A DNA stretch of 64,000 nt, taken from the NCBI GenBank assembly GCA_963674625.2, contig CAXXXO010000002.1:1-64000 (forward strand), written 5' to 3'. The first letter of the stretch is position 1, and each line of letters begins with the position of its first letter. The notes under the pieces were generated by a model, which saw nothing but the letters and a program-made list of their open reading frames with translations, did no database searches and was not told the DNA's origin. Positions 35,937-44,497 of the stretch are shown here, in pieces. The stretch comes from JALHFZ01 sp963674625. Its GTDB lineage: Bacteria > Synergistota > Synergistia > Synergistales > Aminobacteriaceae. The translations under genes were made by a program, and so were the position numbers.

Positions 35937-37841
35937 GTGAAAGAGAATGGACTGGTCTCGAAAGTAGAAACTGCATTTGAATGGGTGGCCGCCTCTACAG
36001 CCTTGGCAATAGGCTTAATGCACATTGCAAATATATCAGGCTTGATCTCCCTTGACACCATAAGCATAAGGGTCATTCATCTTATTGCTATGATGATTAT
36101 TGTCTTCACCGCTCCAGAAAAGAATAAAAAATCTACATCTTTTGATTTAACACTGCGTTTTGTTTTGATGCTGGTAGCCATTGCATGTACAATCTATGCA
36201 CTATTTTTCATGTGGCCCATCATTGTTCATACCGGAGGGTCCTCGCGGATGAGCGATGCTGTTGTCGGCGCAATTCTTGTGGCAGTACTGCTTGAGACCT
36301 GTCGCAGATATCTTTCTGGCACTCTTGCGCTTGTTGCCCTCCTTTTCCTGACATATCCGTTTGTGGCTAACAATCTTCCAGGCATACTCCATGCAAGGAT
36401 GTATAGCTTTACCAGAGTTTTTACAACCATGTTTGCATCGGCGAACGCTGTATATGGAATTCCTATGAGCGTGGCGGCAACATATGTGATCATGTTTTCT
36501 ATTTTTGGGGCGTTCCTTAAAAATTTCAATGCATCGGACTTTATGTTTCGGCTCTCTACCGCTATCACTCGCGGTATGGCTGGCGCCACGGCTAAAACCG
36601 CTGTCATTTTCAGCCTGCTGATAGGAATGATCATTGGATCTCCGGCCGGGAATGTCGCCGTGACCGGTTCAATTACCATTCCAATGATGAAAAAACGTGG
36701 ATACAGAAAAGAATTGGCGGCTGCCTACGAAGCAGCAGCTTCGACCGGTGGTCCACTCATGCCGCCGGTTATGGGGTCTGCAGCTTTTCTTATGGCGGAA
36801 ATTGCCGGTGTACGGTACGTTCACATAATGAAGGCCGCTCTTCTGCCAGCATTGCTATATTTTTTGTCAATTTTCTTTGGAATTCACTTTGAATGCAAAC
36901 GCACCTCCATCGATTGCGAACGAATTGATTCTCCGATTGACAAATCCGCATGGGAGATTTTGAAAAAGGGCTGGTTCTTAATGCTTCCCCTCGTTGTGAT
37001 GGTCGGCACGCTTGTGATAGGTTATTCTCCAGTTAAATCAGCGTATTACTCGAGCATTTCCCTGATCGCCTTGTTTGTAATCCAAAACTTAAAGTTTGAC
37101 AAAGAAGTGATCAAAAATATTTTCATCTCTATAAAAGAAGGCGCCATGGGTGCGAGTTCTATGACGATTGCTTGCGGTGCCTCGGGAATAATCGTCGGAA
37201 TCCTTGCCATGACAGGATTGGGGTCACGGCTCTCGACTTTGATTGTGACTTTGTCTCAGGGTAATCTGATTATTACATTGCTGATGGTGATGATGACCGC
37301 CTTGCTTCTTGGCATGGGAATGCCAATTTCCGCTTCGTATCTTGTCCTTGCATCTGTGGCCGTACCGGCTCTCATCCAGCTTGGGCAACCTGTTTTGGCA
37401 TCAAATCTCTTTGTTCTCTTTTTTGCATGTATATCTGCCATAACGCCTCCGGTAGCTCTTGCATCGTACGTAGCTGCAGGACTCGCCGACGCGGATTTGG
37501 GAAAAGTTGGATGGCTCGCATTTCGCTTTGGAATTGTAAGTTTTATCTTGCCCTTTATGTTTATTTTTGGACCAGCACTCTTGATGAACGGAACTTGGTT
37601 TGAAGTCGGCAGGGCGGTATTGATGGGCATTCTTGGCGTTTTTGCTCTTGCAGCTGCAAATGTGGGTTTTTTATTTGCCCCGCTTAAAAAGTGGGAACGG
37701 CTTGTCCTTTTTATTGGCGGACTTTTGATGATTGATGTCAATTGGTATTCGGATCTTGCCGGAGGCATAATTGTAATTTCAATAGCACTGCTGAACTTGC
37801 AGCGGAAAAAAGAGGGGGCGGATAAGAATGCAGTTTCTTGA
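35937..37841 (+). CDS. TRAP transporter fused permease (DctQ-DctM type, TAXI system)
   Basis: 634 residues with about 16 membrane helices. The N-terminal quarter is DctQ-like and the rest DctM-like; SPAGNVAVTGSITIPMMKKRGY and the TGGPLMPPVMGSAAFLMAE loop mark the large subunit. GTG 35937 begins after a GGGGGGAAG site. Fused permeases are typical of TAXI systems. Uptake is Na+- or H+-driven. It overlaps the second DUF6282 gene by 14 bases. Confidence 0.93.
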   Translation: MKENGLVSKVETAFEWVAASTALAIGLMHIANISGLISLDTISIRVIHLIAMMIIVFTAPEKNKKSTSFDLTLRFVLMLVAIACTIYALFFMWPIIVHTGGSSRMSDAVVGAILVAVLLETCRRYLSGTLALVALLFLTYPFVANNLPGILHARMYSFTRVFTTMFASANAVYGIPMSVAATYVIMFSIFGAFLKNFNASDFMFRLSTAITRGMAGATAKTAVIFSLLIGMIIGSPAGNVAVTGSITIPMMKKRGYRKELAAAYEAAASTGGPLMPPVMGSAAFLMAEIAGVRYVHIMKAALLPALLYFLSIFFGIHFECKRTSIDCERIDSPIDKSAWEILKKGWFLMLPLVVMVGTLVIGYSPVKSAYYSSISLIALFVIQNLKFDKEVIKNIFISIKEGAMGASSMTIACGASGIIVGILAMTGLGSRLSTLIVTLSQGNLIITLLMVMMTALLLGMGMPISASYLVLASVAVPALIQLGQPVLASNLFVLFFACISAITPPVALASYVAAGLADADLGKVGWLAFRFGIVSFILPFMFIFGPALLMNGTWFEVGRAVLMGILGVFALAAANVGFLFAPLKKWERLVLFIGGLLMIDVNWYSDLAGGIIVISIALLNLQRKKEGADKNAVS

Positions 37842-38721
37842 TGAAAGAGAAATGATGGAAGGTGCCATCAATCTACATTTGCATGTAGGTCCTGATTATG
37901 TCATGCGTTACGGGGACAGTATTAAACTGGCAACGCAGGCTTCAGAGATGGGCATCCGGGCTTTGGGGCTAAAGACGCATTTGGCATCTACAGTACCCCA
38001 TGCCTATTTTGCCAACAAGGCAGTCGAGGGAACTGTATGTTATGGAGGCATTACGCTCAATGGCCCTTGTGGAGGTTTAAATCCCCGTACAGTTGAAGCG
38101 ACAATCCGTACCGGTGGAAAACTTATCTGGCTTCCGACCACGGATGCCTATTATGGAGGCGTTGTCAAAACAGGGCAGGGGCACTGGATCAAGAGTTACA
38201 GCAAGGTCGCCGGATTTGGCTTTCCAATCGAATATATTACGATAACCGACGAAAGCGGAGCGCTGAAGCCGGTTATGCACGACATACTGAGAATCTGCAA
38301 GGAAAATGACGCAATCCTTTCTACTGGCCATATATCCCCTGAAGAGTGCCTAGCTCTGGCAAAGGAATCTTCCCGCATCGGCTTCAAAAAACTGAAGATT
38401 ACCCATCCTAATTTGTGGATAGATGATTTTACCGTTCCCGTGATGAAGGAACTGGTCGGTTACAGTGCAATTATTTCCTTTGCATACGGCGGATTGACAC
38501 CCCATCATTGCCGGCAGGACCCGGCAGAAATAGCGGATGCAATCCAGCAGCTCGGTGCGGAACATGTAATTTTGGTAACCGACGGAGGAGATGTTATCAA
38601 CCCAAGCCACGTCCAAATGCTACGTTCTTTTTATTCATTGCTTTTGCATCAGGGCATATCCAGAGTTGACCTGGATATTATGATGAAAAAAAATCCTGCT
38701 GTCTTGCTTGATCTGGAATAG
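37828..38721 (+). CDS. DUF6282 family, amidohydrolase-like (second copy)
   Basis: 297 residues. It has the same pattern as the first copy: INLHLHVGPD (H17, H19), STGHISPEECLAL, ITHPNLWIDDFT and VILVTDGGD. Similarity to the first copy is high across its length, so one arose by duplication or they form a pair. ATG 37828 is inside the permease gene. The sequence differs in the substrate-side loops (THLASTVPH versus DQLCPSMFK), which suggests two related substrates or steps. Confidence 0.82.
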   Translation: MQFLDEREMMEGAINLHLHVGPDYVMRYGDSIKLATQASEMGIRALGLKTHLASTVPHAYFANKAVEGTVCYGGITLNGPCGGLNPRTVEATIRTGGKLIWLPTTDAYYGGVVKTGQGHWIKSYSKVAGFGFPIEYITITDESGALKPVMHDILRICKENDAILSTGHISPEECLALAKESSRIGFKKLKITHPNLWIDDFTVPVMKELVGYSAIISFAYGGLTPHHCRQDPAEIADAIQQLGAEHVILVTDGGDVINPSHVQMLRSFYSLLLHQGISRVDLDIMMKKNPAVLLDLE

Positions 38722-38732
38722 GAGTGGGTGCA

Positions 38733-39734
38733 TTGAAAGAAATTCGCTTGGATCCATCGAAACGAATACATTCTGAAACTATATTTACTAGCAGCGAATT
38801 TTCCTATCGTATGATTGTCGACCCGCTACTGTGGCCGGAAGGCTACGAGAAGGCCACTGTTGCCTCCGTGGCCTGCGACAGCGACGACAATATCTTCATC
38901 CTGACCAGGGATACGAAAAAACCTCTTGTCGTATTCGATGAAAAAGGAAAATTTATGTATGCCGGAGCTGAAGGTTGCTTCGCAAAGGCTCACGGACTTT
39001 TCGTTTCGTCGGACGGATGGTTGTTTTGTACGGATGCGGAGACTCATGTCTGCTATATCATGAACAGGTATGGAGAAGTATACAAAACGCTTGGAAAAAT
39101 GAACAGTCCTTCAGACACCGGCTATGATCCCGATATTTATAAGAAGCTTCAGGCTGCAGGCACTATACATGCAGATGCGTCTGTCGACAAGCGGGCTGAA
39201 TTTCTGGCAAGGCTCGGCACAATACAGCGGGCTGCGGGACCGTTCAACAGGCCGACCAGATTGGTTGCCGCCGTTGACGGAACGTTGTTCTGTTCCGACG
39301 GCTATGGCAACGCCGCTGTTCATAGGTTTTCCAAGGATCTGCAGTTGGAAATGTCTTGGGGAAAACCAGGAAATGAACCGGGAGCCTTCAGAACTGTTCA
39401 CGGTGTTTGGGCCGACAAGCAGGACAGGGTATGGGTTGCCGACAGGGAGAACGACCGGGTGCAAGTCTTTACGCGTGATGGCGAGTTGAAAATGATCGCG
39501 GAAGGAATGCTCCGTCCGACTGATTTCTGGGAAGATCGTCGATATATATATTGCTCGGAAACTGATGGAGGGGTCACAATCTTTAATATGGAAATGGAAG
39601 CCGTAGCTCAAATAGGCTATAAGAATTCGCCGCTGCTCGCTCACAGTATCGGTGGAAATTCGCGCGGAGACCTGTTCATTGCCACATTGGGCCTGAGCAA
39701 AATCCATAAATTCATCAAATTGGAACGTATTTGA
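38733..39734 (+). CDS. NHL-repeat beta-propeller protein
   Basis: 333 residues. TTG 38733 lies eight bases after GGAG; a GTG at 38724 overlaps that site and is less likely. Repeated strands such as VACDSDDNIFILTRD, VAAVDGTLFCSDGYGNAAVHRF, VWADKQDRVWVADRENDRVQVF and SIGGNSRGDLFIATLG form an NHL propeller like that of peptidyl-alpha-hydroxyglycine lyases. There is no signal peptide, so it is cytoplasmic. It may be an enzyme of the island pathway or a sensor; its reaction is unknown. Confidence 0.78.
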   Translation: MKEIRLDPSKRIHSETIFTSSEFSYRMIVDPLLWPEGYEKATVASVACDSDDNIFILTRDTKKPLVVFDEKGKFMYAGAEGCFAKAHGLFVSSDGWLFCTDAETHVCYIMNRYGEVYKTLGKMNSPSDTGYDPDIYKKLQAAGTIHADASVDKRAEFLARLGTIQRAAGPFNRPTRLVAAVDGTLFCSDGYGNAAVHRFSKDLQLEMSWGKPGNEPGAFRTVHGVWADKQDRVWVADRENDRVQVFTRDGELKMIAEGMLRPTDFWEDRRYIYCSETDGGVTIFNMEMEAVAQIGYKNSPLLAHSIGGNSRGDLFIATLGLSKIHKFIKLERI

Positions 39735-39840
39735 CAAAAGAGGGTTGGGCTGGCATCGACATATCTACCGCGCGTCGTTCATTGTTGCGAAGTCATATAA
39801 TTCATTCTACGGCATTTGCCCCAGGAGAGGAGAATGTATT

Positions 39841-41013
39841 GTGGATTCTGCGGTCAGTCAATACAACACAGACCTTTATGTCGGTCGTGAAGTGAGGCTT
39901 GTAGATTGTACTTTGCGGGATGGAGAACAGCAGCCAGGCCTTGTTTTCTCCAAAGACGACAAAGTGCGCATAGCACGGCAGCTTGATGAGCTGGGAATCT
40001 CTGAAATTGAGGCTGGTACCCCCGCTGTATCGACAGAAGACTTCAAGGCCATATGTGAAATCGTCCAGGAAGGGCTTGAAGCCAAAATCAGCGCATTGGC
40101 ACGCGCGACCAAAGACGATATTCAGCTTGTTAAAGAGACAGGCGCCTGGGGTATTCGTATAAGCTTGCCTGTAAGCCCTCTTCAACTCAAGTACAAGCTT
40201 GGAAAAACCGAGCAGGAAGTGCGTGATATGGCACTCTTTGCTACCACTGCTGCAAAGGAGAGCGGATTGTATGTCATATTCAGTCCGTATGACACCGCGC
40301 GAAGCGAGCTCTCTTTCCTTTTGTCCCTTATCGGCGATCTGAAGCAACGAGGTCTCATTGATCGGGTGAGGCTGGTAGATACGGTCGGCAGCGCTACCCC
40401 GGCGACGATCGGATTTCTGGCTCGCGCTATGAAGGGAGTTCTTCGAGAGATTCCAATCGAAGTTCACTGCCATGATGATTTTGGTTTGGCACTGGCAAGC
40501 AGCATCGAGGCTGTATTGAACGGATGCGAGTATATTTCCTGCACTATGAACGGACTCGGTTCAAGATGTGGAAATACTGCCTTGGAAGAAATTGCAGTTG
40601 CCCTAGAAACTCTATATGGAATACATACCGGAATTAATTTGAAGAATATCTATAAAACGGCGCAGTTAGTTGAGCATCTTTCTTCTATTCCGATACACCC
40701 GCATAAATCAATAATAGGAAAAAATGCGTTTACTCATGAAACTGGCTTGACTGTTTCCGGTGTACTTAAAAATCCTTTTACCGCAGAGGCATACGATCCT
40801 GAACTTGTAGGCCAAAAAAGACACTTTCTCTTGGGGAAAAAAAGTGGAATGGCTTCTATAAAGGCTGCGTTGGGAAATTTAGAGGTAGTTGTTTCCGATG
40901 AACATTTGCCCTTTATTCTGGAAGATGTCAAGAATTTTTCGATATCCCAAAAAAGAGATCTTACCACAGATGAATTTGTTTCCATCGTGAAGAGGTATAA
41001 GAAAGAGATTTAG
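39841..41013 (+). CDS. Homocitrate-synthase-like / HMGL-family acyltransferase (second copy)
   Basis: 390 residues. GTG 39841 follows AGGAGAGGAG. Motifs are DCTLRDGEQQPGLVFS, VHCHDDFGLALASS, NGLGSRCGNTALEE and GKKSGMASIKAA. It is close in plan to the first copy at 27387 but clearly different in sequence, so the two likely use different 2-oxoacids, or one runs the cleavage direction. It is the last gene of the island and is followed by a strong terminator. Whether it condenses or cleaves cannot be told from sequence. Confidence 0.85.
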   Translation: MDSAVSQYNTDLYVGREVRLVDCTLRDGEQQPGLVFSKDDKVRIARQLDELGISEIEAGTPAVSTEDFKAICEIVQEGLEAKISALARATKDDIQLVKETGAWGIRISLPVSPLQLKYKLGKTEQEVRDMALFATTAAKESGLYVIFSPYDTARSELSFLLSLIGDLKQRGLIDRVRLVDTVGSATPATIGFLARAMKGVLREIPIEVHCHDDFGLALASSIEAVLNGCEYISCTMNGLGSRCGNTALEEIAVALETLYGIHTGINLKNIYKTAQLVEHLSSIPIHPHKSIIGKNAFTHETGLTVSGVLKNPFTAEAYDPELVGQKRHFLLGKKSGMASIKAALGNLEVVVSDEHLPFILEDVKNFSISQKRDLTTDEFVSIVKRYKKEI

Positions 41014-41020
41014 TTTTTTG

Positions 41021-41065
41021 AAGCTTTAGGACAGGGGAAATGCTATCCCTGTCCTAAAGCTTTTA
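41021..41065 (+). terminator. Terminator at the end of the island operon
   Basis: AAGCTTTAGGACAGGG pairs with CCCTGTCCTAAAGCTT over 16 bases, followed by TTTT. It is the longest stem in the window. Confidence 0.9.
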
Positions 41066-41357
41066 TGAACGGCGAACACTGCATAGAGTTTTTTCCTCGG
41101 TGTTTGTTTTCGAAATTGAAATGGCCAAAGAAGAGGAGGATTTCTCTATTGCAAAAAATAACTCCGTCCCTTTTTATGACTTGAAGCCGCCCCCCCTGTT
41201 TCATGAAAGTGGGGCGTTCCTTTTTATGGCTAACCTTTCCGGCACAGCATCTATCAATAGAATGGAAACAATAATTCTTCCCGAAAATTTCCCCACCGCA
41301 ATAGTATGGTCTCCTCGTTTTGCATCACTTGTCCGTGGTCTTCCGGAGAAGACTACC
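41066..41357. other. Gap between the island and the cupin gene
   Basis: About 290 bases with no supported gene. A GC-rich hairpin near 41188-41225 (GCCCC paired with GGGGC, then TTCCTTTTT) may be a second terminator. Base composition changes back to the GC-rich background here, marking the island edge. Confidence 0.45.
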
Positions 41358-41687
41358 CTACTTCCCGAGCTTGAAGTCCTCCCGGCAGGGGCAGAAGACG
41401 TCGAGGACGATGCAGTCCTCATGGGCAAAGCCGCTGTGGGGCTCGTCGCCTGCGAAGACTACTGCGTTGCCCGGCTCGAGATGGACCGTGTCGTCTCCGG
41501 AGCGAAGCTCGAGTTTCCCTGAGAGAAGAAAAGAAATCTGCTCGTGGGGATGGCTGTGAAAAGCCAACTCGGTGCCCTTGGCGATCTGCCAGTGGGCGAG
41601 GGTTGTCCCCTCCGAATGAATGAAGGTGCCGATGAATCCCGGTCGGTCCGTGTACTTCTGCATATGGTCAATATCGAAACTTTTCAT
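41358..41687 (-). CDS. Cupin-domain protein
   Basis: 109 residues. ATG 41687 is eight bases after GAAGGAG; the ATG six bases upstream is too close to that site. A single cupin barrel is seen: FHSHPHEQISFLLSGKLEL and EPGNAVVFAGDEPHSGFAHED, with three histidines that can bind a metal. Small cupins act as isomerases, oxygenases or ligand-binding proteins. The role here is unknown. It is divergent from thrC. Confidence 0.8.
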   Translation of the reverse strand: MKSFDIDHMQKYTDRPGFIGTFIHSEGTTLAHWQIAKGTELAFHSHPHEQISFLLSGKLELRSGDDTVHLEPGNAVVFAGDEPHSGFAHEDCIVLDVFCPCREDFKLGK

Positions 41688-41741
41688 GGACATTCTCCTT
41701 CTCTCCGCCGAAGACGGAAGCCCCGCATAGTTCAGGAAATC

Positions 41742-41770
41742 TTGACACTTCCCCTGTCGGCGGGTATAAG
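41742..41770 (+). promoter_or_regulatory. Consensus promoter of the thrC-thrB operon
   Basis: TTGACA (41742-41747) and TATAAG (41765-41770) are 17 bases apart. A leader of about 130 bases precedes thrC; it contains a small GC hairpin near 41840, but I saw no known riboswitch. Confidence 0.75.
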
Positions 41771-41907
41771 TTAAAAGCCTTTGAACTGCTATATTAAAGT
41801 ATTTTTTTCCCGTTGAAAAGACCGGGAAAGTATTCTCCACCCCCGAGGCGGAGAAATCGCCGTCAGAACCCGGCGGAAGAGGCCGATTATTTTCAGGAGG
41901 ATTATCC

Positions 41908-42957
41908 ATGATGAAGAAAGGCATTTTAAATACTTACGAAAAGTTTCTGCCTCTCACGGAAAGAACGCCCCGGCTGTCCCTCTGCGAAGGAGACACGCCC
42001 CTTCTTTCTCTCAAACATCTCGGCGGTGATCTGGGCATCGACCTCCTTGCGAAGTTCGACGGGCTGAACCCCACAGGGTCCTTCAAGGATCGGGGGATGG
42101 TCCTCGCCGTGGCGAAAGCTCTCGAGGAAGGAGCGCGGGCGATCGTCTGCGCCTCCACGGGGAATACCTCCGCGTCGGCCGCCGCCTATGGGGCGACGGC
42201 GGGCATCCCCTGCTTCGTCCTGCTGCCCGCCGGACGAGTCGCCGCCGGCAAGCTGGCCCAGGCACTTCTCTACGGGGCCCGGGTTCTCGCCGTGAAGGGG
42301 AACTTCGACAAGGCTCTTGAACTGGCCCGTCAGGCAGCATCAGAAAAAGGAATGGCCCTGGTGAATTCACTCAATCCCTTCCGTCTTTTCGGCCAGCGGA
42401 CCGGCGCCTGGGAGATATGCGACGAACTTTGCGGATCTCCGGACTGGCTCGTTCTGCCCGTGGGAAACGCCGGAAACATCAGCGCCTACTGCGCGGGATT
42501 CGAGTTTTACCGTGAGATTGGCCGAATCGAAAAGCTGCCCCGGCTCTTCGGAGTTCAGGCCGAGGGAGCGGCCCCCCTCGTGAAGGGGGCCGAGGTGGAC
42601 AATCCGGAGACCCTCGCCACGGCCATAAGGATTGGCCGTCCTGTAAGTTCGGAGAAGGCCCGTCGGGCCGTGGAGGTCTCAAAAGGGCAGTTTCTGGCGG
42701 TTTCCGACGAAGAAATCCTCGACGCCCAGAAAATTCTCGCCTCATCCGAGGGGATATTCGCCGAGCCTGCATCCTGCGCCCCTCTCGCGGGGCTGAGAAA
42801 GCTGAAGGCCCAGGGGAAACTCCCCGGGGGAATCCGCGCCGTCATGGTCCTTACAGGCAATGGACTGAAAGACCCTGACGCGGTCATGAGCCGCGCCCCT
42901 CTCCCCGCAGAGATAGAGGGTACCTGGGAATCCCTCTCGGGAGCCCTCGAACTGTGA
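41908..42957 (+). CDS. thrC: Threonine synthase
   Basis: 349 residues, the short class. ATG 41908 follows AGGAGGA. The PLP lysine is in NPTGSFKDRGM, with GDTPLL near the start, STGNTSASAAAYGA, and the phosphate loop GNAGNISAY. It converts O-phosphohomoserine to threonine. The stop overlaps the next gene (GTGA), which makes its substrate. Confidence 0.95.
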   Translation: MMKKGILNTYEKFLPLTERTPRLSLCEGDTPLLSLKHLGGDLGIDLLAKFDGLNPTGSFKDRGMVLAVAKALEEGARAIVCASTGNTSASAAAYGATAGIPCFVLLPAGRVAAGKLAQALLYGARVLAVKGNFDKALELARQAASEKGMALVNSLNPFRLFGQRTGAWEICDELCGSPDWLVLPVGNAGNISAYCAGFEFYREIGRIEKLPRLFGVQAEGAAPLVKGAEVDNPETLATAIRIGRPVSSEKARRAVEVSKGQFLAVSDEEILDAQKILASSEGIFAEPASCAPLAGLRKLKAQGKLPGGIRAVMVLTGNGLKDPDAVMSRAPLPAEIEGTWESLSGALEL

Positions 42958-44429
42958 CTCTCATGAGAATAAAGGTCCCCGCCTCGAGCGCGAATCTCGG
43001 GTCGGGGTTCGACACGGTGGGGCTTGCCCTCTCTTTGTACAATTTCTTCGATGTTCTTGAAATTCTCCCGGTCGGTCAGTATGATCTGGAAGTCGTAGGG
43101 GAGGGGGCCGGCGACGAAAGCCTTGCCCTGAGGAACGGCGTAATCGCCAGCTACGAGGGGGCCTGCCTCACCTGGGGGATGGAGCCTCCCGGCCTTCGCC
43201 TCAGGACACTGAATGCCATCCCTATGAAGCGCGGGCTGGGCAGCTCCTCTTCGGCCATCGTCGGCGGAGTGGCCATAGCCAACGAGCTGCGGAAGGCTCC
43301 CTTGCCCAGGGAGGCTCTTCTGCCCCTGATGGTCTCCATGGAGGGGCACCCCGACAACGTGGTCCCCTGCTGTCTCGGCGGCATGGTGGTGAGCTGCTGG
43401 GACGGAGAGGAACTCAAGTTCGTCCGGATGCCGCCTCTTCCTCCTGAGATCTGCGCCGTGGTGGCCGTGCCGGCGGTAGAACTCAGCACCGAGGAAGCCC
43501 GCCGGGCCCTTCCGGACCAGGTGCCTCTGAAGGACGCCGTGTATAATCTGAGCCGCGCAGCCCTCCTTGCCGCCTCCTGGGCGACGGGCAACTGGGAGAA
43601 TCTTCCCTGGGCCATGGATGACAGGCTCCACCAGCCCTTCCGGGCGCGGCTCTTTCCCGGAGGAGAGTCGATCCTCGAAGAAGTCCGGGGGATAGGGCAG
43701 TGTTCGGGGGTGGCCATCAGCGGCTCGGGGCCGAGCGTTCTCGCCTTCGCCCGGTCGGAGGTGCCGGAGATGGCGGAGCTCATGTGCTCCATATTCTCCC
43801 GATTCGGCGTCCGCTCCCGTTTTTTCGTCCTCTCGGAGGACGCGGAAGGACTGTCGGTTCTCCGGGAGAGAGACAAACCCTCCTGTGCCGTGCAGACTTC
43901 CCTTGAGACGAAAGAAAAAAATGAAAGGGTGATCCCTGTGAACATGGGGTTGGACAGTTCCGGGCGGTGCGTCGTGGAGGAAGTGATTTCAGATCGCCGG
44001 ATAGCGAAGATTGCGGTGCTCGGCGTTCCCGACGTCCCCGGTGTGGCGGCCCGTCTTTTTTCGGCCCTCGCGGAACAGGAAGTGGGCGCCGAAATGATCG
44101 TACAGAGCGTCATGAGGGGCCAGACAAACGATATTGCCTTCATCGTGAGGGGGTCTCTTCTCGGCAAAGCCATGGATATCTGCAGACGATTCGCCCTCGA
44201 AGTGAAGGCCCAGGGCGTGACCTTCGATACCGAGATCGCCAAGGTCGCGGTTGAAGGCGAAAATCTTGCGGGGTGTTCCTCCATTCCGTCCCAGATGTTT
44301 TCCGTTCTGGCGGAAGAGAACATCAATATAGACATGATCGCGGCAGCAGCAACCGTCATCGCCTGCATCGTCTCCGCCTCTGAAATGGAGAAGGCCGCGG
44401 GGGCTCTTTCCGCCGCCTTTCTTCCGTGA
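42954..44429 (+). CDS. thrB: Homoserine kinase fused to aspartokinase-type ACT domains
   Basis: 491 residues, far longer than the ~300 of ThrB. Residues 1-300 are a GHMP kinase: VPASSANLGSGFDTVG, the ATP loop GLGSSSSA (94-101), and GVAISGSGPSVLAFA. Residues 338-491 read like the regulatory end of aspartokinase: two ACT modules (IAKIAVLGVPDVPGVAARLF and MFSVLAEENINIDMIAAAA). No aspartokinase catalytic core is present. ACT domains bind threonine or lysine, so feedback control of homoserine phosphorylation is likely. GTG 42954 overlaps the thrC stop; ATG 42963 is possible. It forms an operon with thrC. Confidence 0.9.
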   Translation: MTLMRIKVPASSANLGSGFDTVGLALSLYNFFDVLEILPVGQYDLEVVGEGAGDESLALRNGVIASYEGACLTWGMEPPGLRLRTLNAIPMKRGLGSSSSAIVGGVAIANELRKAPLPREALLPLMVSMEGHPDNVVPCCLGGMVVSCWDGEELKFVRMPPLPPEICAVVAVPAVELSTEEARRALPDQVPLKDAVYNLSRAALLAASWATGNWENLPWAMDDRLHQPFRARLFPGGESILEEVRGIGQCSGVAISGSGPSVLAFARSEVPEMAELMCSIFSRFGVRSRFFVLSEDAEGLSVLRERDKPSCAVQTSLETKEKNERVIPVNMGLDSSGRCVVEEVISDRRIAKIAVLGVPDVPGVAARLFSALAEQEVGAEMIVQSVMRGQTNDIAFIVRGSLLGKAMDICRRFALEVKAQGVTFDTEIAKVAVEGENLAGCSSIPSQMFSVLAEENINIDMIAAAATVIACIVSASEMEKAAGALSAAFLP

Positions 44430-44497
44430 GGAGTCCCGTGCCCGGAAGGAAAAATTCGTGTACAATGGATAAAAATCCCTTTTCTGGAGGAAAATCA

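Noticed and set aside
41100..41522. 140-codon plus-strand frame opposite the cupin gene
   Set aside because: Antisense of the cupin, which has a clear ribosome site and metal histidines.
43151..44368. 405-codon minus-strand frame over the homoserine kinase gene
   Set aside because: Antisense shadow with Ser/Arg-rich low-information sequence.
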